Shown piece after piece: positions 35,003 through 41,888 of a DNA stretch of 64,000 bases (position 1 is its first letter; each line of letters starts with the position of its first letter). Position numbers and translations under genes: made by a program. The notes under the pieces are model-generated. The model saw only the letters and a program-made list of their open reading frames with translations, did not search any database and was not told where the DNA came from. This stretch comes from Blastocatellia bacterium (lineage in GTDB: Bacteria; Acidobacteriota; Blastocatellia; UBA7656; JADIYM01), in NCBI GenBank assembly GCA_021463145.1, contig JAJTWZ010000012.1:16178-80177 (forward strand), in the 5' to 3' direction.

Positions 35003-35036
35003 CATGTAGCGGGCAAGTAGCGGGCATGTAGCGGGA
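35003..35036. repeat. 11-bp tandem repeat, three copies
   Basis: The unit ATGTAGCGGGC (with AAGTAGCGGGC as middle copy) is repeated three times head to tail in the intergenic region before the parS-like site. Confidence 0.75.
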
Positions 35037-35158
35037 TGGCTCGGCCGAAACATTGGTAAACACCCCTGCTTGCCATGCTTGCATTCCTGAGGTTCTGAAT
35101 TCGAGGCGCTGCTACTTCCTGGTTTCGTGTGTCGTCGTGTCGAATGAAGGGCACGAAT

Positions 35159-35174
35159 CGTTCCACGTGGAGCA
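35159..35174. promoter_or_regulatory. parS-like ParB-binding palindrome
   Basis: CGTTCCACGTGGAGCA matches 14 of 16 bases of the chromosomal-type parS form TGTTCCACGTGGAACA, with an intact GTTCCACGTGGA core. It is 88 bp beyond the parB stop. No comparable site was seen elsewhere in the window. Confidence 0.55.
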
Positions 35175-35261
35175 GCAGGTGTGCCGAGCGCACCGCAGAA
35201 GCGAAAGCGTTTGGGGGCGATCGATTAATCCTGGCGGTATAGACTGTGGATTCGGTTGCGT

Positions 35262-36341
35262 CTACAGCACTCTCAGGAGCGCATCTATCGCCGCCGCTAT
35301 CTCCGTCCTGCGCGCCGGGCCATAATTGTCGGCATTCGTCGTCTCCAGCCGGTCGATAAGATCGTTGAATCTCACGTCAAGCATTGAGGTTCCTCGGCGC
35401 TGAAAACTCCTGACAGATTCGACTGTCGTCGAAGATCGCTCTGTAACATGTTCGGGACCAGCCTCTGGATCGCCGATGAGCTTCAAAACCTCAGACTGGA
35501 GTGCGCGCACGGAGAGGCCGCCGGACTTTGCGCGTTCGATAAGCTCTACACGAAGCGACCTGGCGCGCTGCTCGTCTCCGCCCAGTCGTTCGGGCGTCAG
35601 CCGGGCAATCGCTCGGGCCTTGGAATAAGTAATCTGCCCGGCGCGAAGAGCGTCGAGTAGCTCGTCAGGTAGACTGAGAAGTGGCAGCCGGTGCGAGACG
35701 AACGACTGCCACGTAATCCTACCTACGCGATGAAAGACTTCCGCAACAAGCGGTTCGAGTCGAAGGACGGCGTCGTCCTTGGAGTTCCCGGCGAGGCGGT
35801 TGTTCAGCGCTCTCAGTAAACGAATCGCTCCGACGTGAGGCCTCTCCGCGTCACGATATATCGACAAATCGGGATCAAGGCTGATCTTATCGGACAAGAG
35901 ATCCAAGTAGCCTTCGGCCTCCTCCAGCACGTTCAGGTCTTCGCGCTGCAGATTTTCGACCATTGCTACAGTCCTGACATTGACGTCGTCGATTTCAACC
36001 ACTCGGGCAGGTACAGTTTCGAGGCCCGCCGCCTGGGCGGCGCGCCAGCGCCTTTCTCCCGCAATAATCTCGAAAAACCCATCTCCGTCCGATGATCTGC
36101 GGACCAGGATGGGCTGAAGCACGCCGTGAACGCGAATGGACTCCGTCAGTTCTCGTAGCGACGCCGCGTCAAACGTCACACGCGGCTGATGTCTACCGGG
36201 CCTTAAGTGTGTTACCTGTATCTCCAATCCCGACGGCTCAGCAACGTCAGGGTCGCCAGCCTCGACGGCACGGCGAGTCGGATCGGCTACAGGCACAGAG
36301 CTCTGAAAGAGCGCGTCAATTCCAATTTGCTTCTTAGCCAC
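35262..36341 (-). CDS. parB: Chromosome/plasmid partitioning protein ParB
   Basis: A 359-residue ParB. GTG 36341 is chosen because GGAGG lies five bases upstream and the product then begins MAKKQIGIDALFQS, like typical ParB starts; an ATG 15 bp upstream is the alternative. The CTPase N domain shows QPRVTFDAASLRELTESIRVHGVLQPILVRR, GERRWRAAQAAG and VENLQREDLNVLEEAEGY. A helix-turn-helix follows (GQITYSKARAIARLTPE), then a C-terminal dimerisation region (FNDLIDRLETT). It loads at parS and spreads to build the partition complex. Partners are ParA (190 bp upstream) and the site at 35159. Confidence 0.92.
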   Translation of the reverse strand: MAKKQIGIDALFQSSVPVADPTRRAVEAGDPDVAEPSGLEIQVTHLRPGRHQPRVTFDAASLRELTESIRVHGVLQPILVRRSSDGDGFFEIIAGERRWRAAQAAGLETVPARVVEIDDVNVRTVAMVENLQREDLNVLEEAEGYLDLLSDKISLDPDLSIYRDAERPHVGAIRLLRALNNRLAGNSKDDAVLRLEPLVAEVFHRVGRITWQSFVSHRLPLLSLPDELLDALRAGQITYSKARAIARLTPERLGGDEQRARSLRVELIERAKSGGLSVRALQSEVLKLIGDPEAGPEHVTERSSTTVESVRSFQRRGTSMLDVRFNDLIDRLETTNADNYGPARRTEIAAAIDALLRVL

Positions 36342-36546
36342 GAAATCCTCCACCATTGACTCACAAGCTGGACAGGCTCTGGCAGTCCCTCAACCATGGT
36401 CGGCCATCGCGAGCCGGTCTATTCCGCATCCCGCGATCAGCCGTTAACACGAGACCGCGCGAGAATCCATCCTGACAAATAAGAAAGCAAGTCGACAATC
36501 AAGCCGGCAAGCAAGCCGGACGACGTAGTCCTTACCCAGCAACTCC
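36342..36546. other. parA-parB spacer
   Basis: About 205 bp between the stop of parA and the start of parB. It contains near-repeats of AAGCAAG and AAGCCGG around 36485-36520 but no gene. Such a spacer is longer than usual for a parAB operon, so parB may have its own promoter. Confidence 0.4.
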
Positions 36547-37290
36547 TCATCCGCCGAGGGCATCCGCCAACCTTCGAATGTCAGCGATCCCATCGTAGCC
36601 AGGTTGGTGTTTCTGAACCGGCACGGCATGGGCGCTCGCCTCCGCGAATGCAACTCCTCGACGAATCGGTTCGAACACCGTCAGCTTTTCACCGAGTCGG
36701 TTCTTTAGAACCTCATAACTCTCCGTATTCAGTCGCGTCCTCCGATCCAGAAGAGTCGGAACGACGCCAGCGATCTTCAGCTTCGGATTCAGTCCGCGCA
36801 CTCGATCGATCGTCTCGAACAGGTGACGGGTCCCGCGCAGAGCCTTGATCTCACATTGGACTGGAATCAGGATCTCGGTGGCCGCGACAAGCACGTTGAT
36901 TGAGATGTTACCGAGCGACGGCGGAGCATCGACAAAGATTACGTCGAAATCCGCCTCGACTTTCTCGAGCACCTGCCGCAACCGTAACTCTCGCCCGATT
37001 TCAGCAGCCAGTAGGAAGTCCGCTGCGGCCAAATCAATCGACGACGGGAGCACCGTCAGTCCGTGCATTTCTACAAGGCTCGGCAAAGCGCCGTGAAGAA
37101 GTGCATCGAACAAACTCGACTCGAGCCTGTCCGACTCGACGCCGAAGAACTCAGTCAGTGAAGCCTGCGGATCTGCATCCACGAGCAGGACCCGAGAACC
37201 GCGGATTGCGAACTCGTAGCCAAGATCTCGGGTAAGGGACGTCTTTCCGACGCCACCGGCCTGATTGAATACCGCGATTACACGTGCCAC
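36547..37290 (-). CDS. parA: Partitioning ATPase ParA
   Basis: A 247-residue ParA/Soj-type ATPase from GTG 37290 (GGAG nine bases upstream). The deviant Walker A is VFNQAGGVGKTSLTRDL (Lys signature plus GKTS), with LLVDADPQASLTEFF and DVIFVDAPPSLGNISINVL (switch). It lacks the N-terminal HTH of type Ia plasmid ParA proteins. The C terminus has LAAADF and PTLLDRRTRLNTESYEVLKNRLG. It segregates DNA with ParB. Three iteron-like repeats lie just upstream (37312-37377), so its expression may be tied to replication control. Confidence 0.93.
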   Translation of the reverse strand: MARVIAVFNQAGGVGKTSLTRDLGYEFAIRGSRVLLVDADPQASLTEFFGVESDRLESSLFDALLHGALPSLVEMHGLTVLPSSIDLAAADFLLAAEIGRELRLRQVLEKVEADFDVIFVDAPPSLGNISINVLVAATEILIPVQCEIKALRGTRHLFETIDRVRGLNPKLKIAGVVPTLLDRRTRLNTESYEVLKNRLGEKLTVFEPIRRGVAFAEASAHAVPVQKHQPGYDGIADIRRLADALGG

Positions 37291-37311
37291 GTCTCATACT
37301 CCAGGTCTGCC

Positions 37312-37377
37312 AATTGCTGATACTTGCAGAAAGATCCCAGACAGTTGGCATAGAACTATTGATACTTGGAGGAAACC
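37312..37377. repeat. Iteron satellites upstream of parA, three 22-bp units in register
   Basis: Units start at 37312, 37334 and 37356 and are contiguous. The first and third are clear matches to the main array (TTGCTGATACTTG-CAGAAAG and TATTGATACTTGG-AGGAAA); the middle one is degenerate (CAGACAGTTGGCAT). They lie between parA and the replication origin region. Confidence 0.7.
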
Positions 37378-37556
37378 CCCACGCTGACCCTTTCAATGTG
37401 ATATATGCCGAGAGACTTTTTAGGTTGCTCGTGGTGCTCTTTGACAAGCTGTGACAGGCTATGGCATCTCTCGACAGTTCCGACTCGCACTATCGCATAA
37501 ACGTCCTTCCTTGTCATGGTCGAGAATCAGGGCAGAAGAGTTGCGTGAACTTGGCG

Positions 37557-37574
37557 TTTTTTTTTGGGGGGGGG
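37557..37574. repeat. Adjacent T9 and G9 homopolymer tracts
   Basis: Nine T (37557-37565) directly followed by nine G (37566-37574), in the noncoding origin region. It could be a slippage hotspot or an assembly artefact. Confidence 0.85.
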
Positions 37575-37856
37575 ATTTGGGCGCGTGCCCCAGGCAGGAC
37601 GGTGGCGATACGACGGCGCACTTCCACCGAATCCAGCGTCACCAATCCAAATTTTGCCACCGATGCAGCCGCCGATGGTCCGAAGCGCACTAGTGGCCGG
37701 CACGCGCAGACTTGTTCAGGAGCAGGACCGGTTCCGTTCAGCCGATAGCACGGAAAGGGCAGTTCGTCTGACTCTGATCCCTCCGTAACCGACCGAAGCG
37801 TGGCTGCCCGTGGCACTACTCCGAACCTGCAACCAACAGCCGCCATTGCGACGGCA

Positions 37857-38075
37857 GACTGCTGACATTTGGCGTAAAGATTGCTGATACTTGACGTAAA
37901 TCCAGTGATTATTGACGTAAAGATTGCTGATCAATGGCGGAAAGACTCGCGACTCATGGCGAAAACTGCATGAACAATGGAGGAACTACGGTCTCGACAA
38001 CCCCGAACGATTACAGACACTTGGGGGAACCGATTGCTGACACTTGACGGAAGGGTCGCGACAGATGGAATAAGG
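37857..38075. repeat. Iteron array: ten 22-bp units in register
   Basis: Nine recognisable direct repeats start at 37857, 37879, 37901, 37922, 37944, 37966, 38009, 38032 and 38054 (spacing 21-23). The 22-bp gap at 37987-38008 is a tenth, degenerate unit, so the register is kept throughout. The core reads GATTGCTGA-cacTTGgCG-GAAA with variation; the best pair is 37879 and 38032. Direct repeats of about two helical turns next to a rep gene are the hallmark of iterons bound by the initiator. Confidence 0.88.
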
Positions 38076-38383
38076 AGGCGTACCTAACATCTTTATTTGC
38101 AGTACTTATGGCACCTGCCCGGATGTCTTCTTGTTGTCAGTGATGTTTTGATTGTCATGAGATTGTTCTGCCATCCGGTTGTCGAACAACAGATTTCCAG
38201 TCTTCGGGTCCGTTCTCGGTGTGTACACACGAGCTAAAGCTCTTTTTCGGTCGCAGCCTCGGACGAGCCAGGCATTCGGCAACTTCTGTACCGAACCCAG
38301 ACTGGAAAGCCGAGACTGTTTCCGGTTCACACTTGTCTGGTTGCTATCTGTCTGGTTGTTCCCGGTTCGGCCGTAATCGAGCC

Positions 38384-38404
38384 GGTTGACACTTGGAGTA
38401 AGTG
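38384..38404. repeat. Single iteron-like copy upstream of rep
   Basis: GGTTGACACTTGGAGTAAGTG matches the iteron core GTTGACACTTGG. It lies between the main array and the 11-bp repeat array, in the likely rep promoter, where it could serve autoregulation. Confidence 0.55.
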
Positions 38405-38410
38405 AAGTAT

Positions 38411-38536
38411 GAAAGAAGACCGAAAGAAGACCGAAAGAAGACTGAAGGCGCACTGGAAGAGGGCTGAAGGAAGCGAGGGAGAAGCGCGGGATAAGCGCGG
38501 GATAAGCGTGTAGGAAGCGTAGGGAAAGCGTAAGTG
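38411..38536. repeat. 11-bp tandem-repeat arrays directly upstream of rep
   Basis: Two families follow each other: GAAAGAAGACC x3 (38411-38443) and, after a 27-bp irregular stretch, AAGCGCGGGAT-type units x6 (38471-38536), each beginning AAGCG. All units are 11 bp, about one helical turn, and strongly purine-rich on this strand. They may form a phased, bent or easily melted element at the origin. Confidence 0.85.
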
Positions 38537-38618
38537 GGAGAGTTGTGGGGTTGGAGGAAGTCACTTCCAGTCGGGGCAGGTGCCGAGCGTTGAACAGTTC
38601 ACCCAGGATGATGTCGTA

Positions 38619-40190
38619 ATGACTAAATCGCGCGAGTCGAAGTCTGCGATCTCGGTTGCGTCGGATCGAAGCAGTGGGACCGGCGGACGCAGCCACTCTT
38701 CCAAGCGATCCGCCGTGGGCGGACTCGCTGGTCGAATAGGTCATGATCGAAATGCCAGCGACCTTGTGCGTGTTGCTTTCGACGAGTTCAACCTTGCTAC
38801 GTTTCCGATCTCAGTACTCGACAAGAAGGCCCAGTCGAGCAAGGAGCCGCTCCAGTTCAACGACACCATCACCTGGAACGGCGAGCGAGTCGACCGGATG
38901 TGGAAAGTATTTCCGCACCCCGAGAAGGGATTTCCGGGACCGATCGACGACGACGTTATGATGGCGCTACTCGAGCTGACCCGCGAGCAGGGAGGATCCA
39001 AGCGCGTTTTCTTCTCGCGCTATGACCTCCTCAAGCGACTCGGCTGGCCAATCAACGCGACCTACTACACTCGGCTCGAGACGAGCTTCAAGAAACTGGC
39101 GGCAGTGCGTGTCGAAGCCATCAACGCCTTTGGCGACAGGGCTCGCAAGCGCTTCGTCAACATGGGACTTACTTTCATACAAGAGTGGAAACTGAACAGT
39201 GAGACGCGAGGAGGCGAGAAGTCGAGCTACATCCTATGGTCCGATCGCATAGCCGATTCGATCAATCAGGAACTCACGCGATATCTTGATGCGACGTTCT
39301 ATTTCGAGGAGCTCACTTCCGCAATCGAGCGTCGACTCTTCCGGTATCTCGATAATTACTTCGACAACAAACAGTTCTCTCTAGTGCTAAACGTCCGAGA
39401 CCTCTCACACGAGCACCTGGGAGTCAGCCGCCAGTACAAGTACATTTCCCAGGTAATGCAGCGCCTCGAACCGGCGTTGAACACGCTTGTCGAGAAGGGC
39501 TATCTCGAGAGTTGGCTGCTTTCCGGTGAGAACCTCTACGTGTACAAGCGTCCAGACTTCGGCGCGCGCCTTCAGCTCGCACTTCCGTTCCTTGCTGCTT
39601 GCGAACCTGCTGGCCCCGATGCATCTTCTGACATCCGAGTGCTGGAACGCCTGCTCGTAGAACGCGGAGTCGTCGCCCCAGTCGCCGCTCGACTTTGCAG
39701 CGACGACTCTGCAGACCAGCGCGATCGCATCGACCGGGCGATCCGATATCTGGACGGCGAACTTGCAGCAGGCAAGCGATTCGCCAATCCCGGTGGATTC
39801 CTGGTAAGTCTCATTGGCCGTGGAGCGCCCGAGGCACCGAGCCGCCGCGCCACTGTCGCCAGGCAAGGACCGGAGTTGCCCTCGTCCAATCAGCCCGCGG
39901 CTTCCGTACCCAAAGCGGCACGGCCGAGCTACGAAATCGAGTACGCCTATCAGTCCTACCTCAACGAACTCGGACTTCGCTCATACGAAGGGACGCCGCC
40001 AGAGGAACTCGAGGCTCTCGTTGCTGCAAAACGTCGCGAACTACTCTCGTCGAAGCACGAAAAGACATTCCGCAAGATGCCAGAACAGGCCTTCGACGAA
40101 CACGTTCGCTACGTGATTCGCAAAGACATGGCCGCAGCGCGTGCCGTCCCGTTTGAAGTATGGCTCGGCAAGTGGAATCAGAATGCATGA
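38619..40190 (+). CDS. Plasmid-type replication initiator, RPA (replication initiator protein A) family
   Basis: A 523-residue protein. ATG 38619 has AGGA nine bases upstream; GTG 38580 is an alternative start adding 13 residues. The initiator domain covers residues ~45-320: FDEFNLATFPISVLDKKA, DTITWNGERVDRMWKVF, DDDVMMALLELTREQ, VFFSRYDLLKRLGWPINATYYTRLETSFKKLAAV, and LTRYLDATFYFEELTSAIERRLFRYLDNYFDNKQ. These match PF10134-type Rep proteins (winged helix, iteron binding). A C-terminal linker with SYEIEYAYQSYLNELGLRSYEG resembles a helicase-recruiting tail. Iterons upstream and ParAB define a complete replicon. Its presence among housekeeping genes is unexpected. Confidence 0.88.
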   Translation: MTKSRESKSAISVASDRSSGTGGRSHSSKRSAVGGLAGRIGHDRNASDLVRVAFDEFNLATFPISVLDKKAQSSKEPLQFNDTITWNGERVDRMWKVFPHPEKGFPGPIDDDVMMALLELTREQGGSKRVFFSRYDLLKRLGWPINATYYTRLETSFKKLAAVRVEAINAFGDRARKRFVNMGLTFIQEWKLNSETRGGEKSSYILWSDRIADSINQELTRYLDATFYFEELTSAIERRLFRYLDNYFDNKQFSLVLNVRDLSHEHLGVSRQYKYISQVMQRLEPALNTLVEKGYLESWLLSGENLYVYKRPDFGARLQLALPFLAACEPAGPDASSDIRVLERLLVERGVVAPVAARLCSDDSADQRDRIDRAIRYLDGELAAGKRFANPGGFLVSLIGRGAPEAPSRRATVARQGPELPSSNQPAASVPKAARPSYEIEYAYQSYLNELGLRSYEGTPPEELEALVAAKRRELLSSKHEKTFRKMPEQAFDEHVRYVIRKDMAAARAVPFEVWLGKWNQNA

Positions 40191-40306
40191 AACCTCCCAC
40201 GAGATCGTCACGCAGACCCGGGAATACCTCTGTGTCGTCACACGTATCTGCCTGGAATCGACTTGCCTGCCGGCCAGTTGCACGCACTTACGTGTCGAGG
40301 TCCCTC

Positions 40307-40328
40307 GATTGTTGACAGTTGGCGGAAG
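40307..40328. repeat. Iteron-like copy downstream of rep
   Basis: GATTGTTGACAG-TTGGCGGAAG matches the iteron core (GATTG-TGACA-TTGGCG-AA). It lies between rep and the MglA-like gene, about 90 bp before the latter's start. Confidence 0.6.
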
Positions 40329-40417
40329 CAGGCCTGGCGCAGATCCAGACGCGCGCAAACAGGAAATTCACCAGTTGCGCATGGTTGCCGTTCGGCGGAG
40401 GGAAGGAAAGTGACCCG

Positions 40418-41014
40418 ATGAGCACTGCGAAGACACCGGCCGCCGGACGCGCTATCCGCATCGTCTATTGCGGTCCAAGTGAAGGTGGCAAGACGACGAA
40501 TCTGGAAGCACTGTCGCGCATGCTCCCGTCGCACTCCCTGCACAAGCTGCTGCAACTCGCGACCGAGACGCAGCGCACTCTTTATTTCGATCTGTTGTCG
40601 TTGCAGCTTGCAATCGATGCCGACACGATGCTCCGGATGGAGCTCTTCACGGTTCCCGGCCAGAGTTTCTATCTGAACGCGCGCCGCCGTGTGCTTCGCG
40701 AAGCCGACGGTATCGTGTTCGTCGCAGACAGCCGTCGCCATCGGCTCGATGCGAACATCGAGGCCCTCGCGGAGGTTGCCGCCGCGATCGAAGATGCAGG
40801 GCGAGATGTCGAGGACGTGCCCGCAGTCCTGCAACTCAATAAATGCGACGAAGACAACGCCATTCCGCATGCCGAACTGATGAGGTTACTTGGATGTGAC
40901 GGCGAACCGTTCGTCGAAGCGATCGCCAGCGACGGGAAAGGCGTCGTCGAGACACTGCGATTGATCTCGCGCCAGGTACTTGCGCCTCGCCGACAGTTCG
41001 AGCCGACATTCTAG
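40418..41014 (+). CDS. MglA-like small GTPase
   Basis: A 198-residue Ras-like GTPase from ATG 40418 (GGAAGGAAAG ribosome site). Motifs: P-loop VYCGPSEGGKTTNLEAL (GxxxxGKT), switch/G3 region LFTVPGQSFYLNARRRVLREADGIVFVADS, and G4 QLNKCDED (NKxD). The G3 DxxG is replaced by TVPGQ, as in MglA where the switch is atypical. MglA sets cell polarity and motility direction in Myxococcus together with the Frz pathway; a Frz-like cluster is 16 kb away. No MglB (Roadblock) partner is adjacent. Confidence 0.88.
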   Translation: MSTAKTPAAGRAIRIVYCGPSEGGKTTNLEALSRMLPSHSLHKLLQLATETQRTLYFDLLSLQLAIDADTMLRMELFTVPGQSFYLNARRRVLREADGIVFVADSRRHRLDANIEALAEVAAAIEDAGRDVEDVPAVLQLNKCDEDNAIPHAELMRLLGCDGEPFVEAIASDGKGVVETLRLISRQVLAPRRQFEPTF

Positions 41015-41458
41015 CTTCGCGTTCGGCTCTGTGTTCGAAGATGCGTGCTTCGTCGCGCCAAAGAAGACTTCGAGGCGGCGCAGTCCGGTCGAGGAATCCC
41101 AGCGAGCCGCCAGGTCACTGGATATGGGGACACTGGACGGATACTTCGTTGAAACGCTCTGCGGCGGACTCGGTCAGGCTTGTGGCAACGTGAAGCGTCT
41201 CCGAACGCTTGCCCGGAGACCCAATAGCCTGAGGGCCCACAGGCCCAAGGGCCCAAAGGCTCAAAAGCCCAGAGGCTCAAAGGCCCACAGGCCCAAAAAA
41301 CCACAGGCCCAAAGATGCGAAAACTGGGAAAGACGGGAGCGATGGGAAAGTTGGGGATTTCACCAGTGCCCGTCCCACACGGGATGCAGACTGTCCCAGG
41401 CCATCGCAGCGGGTTCGGGTCGGGGAGCCACCCGCAGCGAGAGCACCTGCTCAGGTCC
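41015..41458. other. Intergenic region (444 bp) between convergent genes with tandem repeat
   Basis: No supported gene. It contains the GGCCCAAA-type repeat (41233-41315). A minus-strand frame through the repeat reads WACGP/WAFEPLG-type low complexity and is considered a by-product. Confidence 0.55.
41233..41315. repeat. Degenerate 8-9-bp tandem repeat (GGCCCAAA type)
   Basis: About nine degenerate copies of GGCCCAAA, GGCCCACA or GGCTCAAA run head to tail, with one interruption (AAAAAACCACA). Such arrays expand by slippage. Confidence 0.8.
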
Positions 41459-41887
41459 TCAACCGTGATCTCGAAACGCGCGAGCCATCAATCCGACACC
41501 GCCCGCCATACACCCGAAGATGATCAGCGTGTGAACCAGTGACGTCGGCACGAAGTTGAACGTCAGGCTGGCGACAACGGCGCCGAGGATGGCCAGTAAC
41601 CCAAGTCCCGTACACGCCCAACCGACGATTGACCGGCCATTGAAGAACAGGATTCCAACTCCGGCCACGAACGGAATCATCGTGATGCCGAACGTGTGAT
41701 CGCCGAACCACCGCGGGAAGTACGAGAACACCGTTACACGCGATAGAACCAGATACAGGCCAAGTGCGAACAGCGCCACCCCGCCCAGGAACTCGAGCAC
41801 TCCCCCTGGCGTTCCGCCAGCGCCGCGAAAAGTCGGCCCCTCGCCCACTGGCGTCTCCCCATTTGGATCGTTGGTCGAATCGGCCAT
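41459..41887 (-). CDS. Small polytopic membrane protein of unknown function
   Basis: A 142-residue protein. ATG 41887 (MADSTNDPNGETPVGEG) begins a polar N terminus, followed by four hydrophobic helices (VLEFLGGVALFALGLYLVLS; GITMIPFVAGVGILFF; SIVGWACTGLGLLAILGAVVASL; SLVHTLIIFGCMAGGVGLMARAF). It starts 1 bp after the stop of the VWFA gene, so both are co-transcribed. I do not recognise the family. Confidence 0.8.
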   Translation of the reverse strand: MADSTNDPNGETPVGEGPTFRGAGGTPGGVLEFLGGVALFALGLYLVLSRVTVFSYFPRWFGDHTFGITMIPFVAGVGILFFNGRSIVGWACTGLGLLAILGAVVASLTFNFVPTSLVHTLIIFGCMAGGVGLMARAFRDHG

Positions 41888-41888
41888 C

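Larger units (their letters stand above)
34832..35261. other. Intergenic region between convergent genes (430 bp) with terminator, repeats and parS-like site
   Basis: No gene is supported here. The gap holds a hairpin, an 11-bp repeat and a CACGTG-centred parS-like palindrome (all listed separately). It lies between the ferredoxin gene (plus) and the end of parB (minus), marking the edge of the replicon segment. Confidence 0.55.
37291..38618. other. Candidate replication origin region (1.3 kb, no supported gene)
   Basis: This gap between parA (minus) and rep (plus) holds the iteron satellites, a T9G9 homopolymer junction, the main iteron array and the 11-bp repeat array. Long frames across it are low-complexity by-products of the repeats. 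It is visibly richer in A+T than the flanking genes. Together with a rep gene this is the layout of an iteron-type origin. Confidence 0.7.

Noticed and set aside
38106..38744. 212-residue minus-strand open frame across the origin region
   Set aside because: It runs through the 11-bp repeats, is low-complexity, lacks a ribosome site and overlaps the rep gene start.
41011..41304. 97-residue minus-strand frame with W-A-C-G-P repeats
   Set aside because: Product of translating the GGCCCAAA repeat; no ribosome site.
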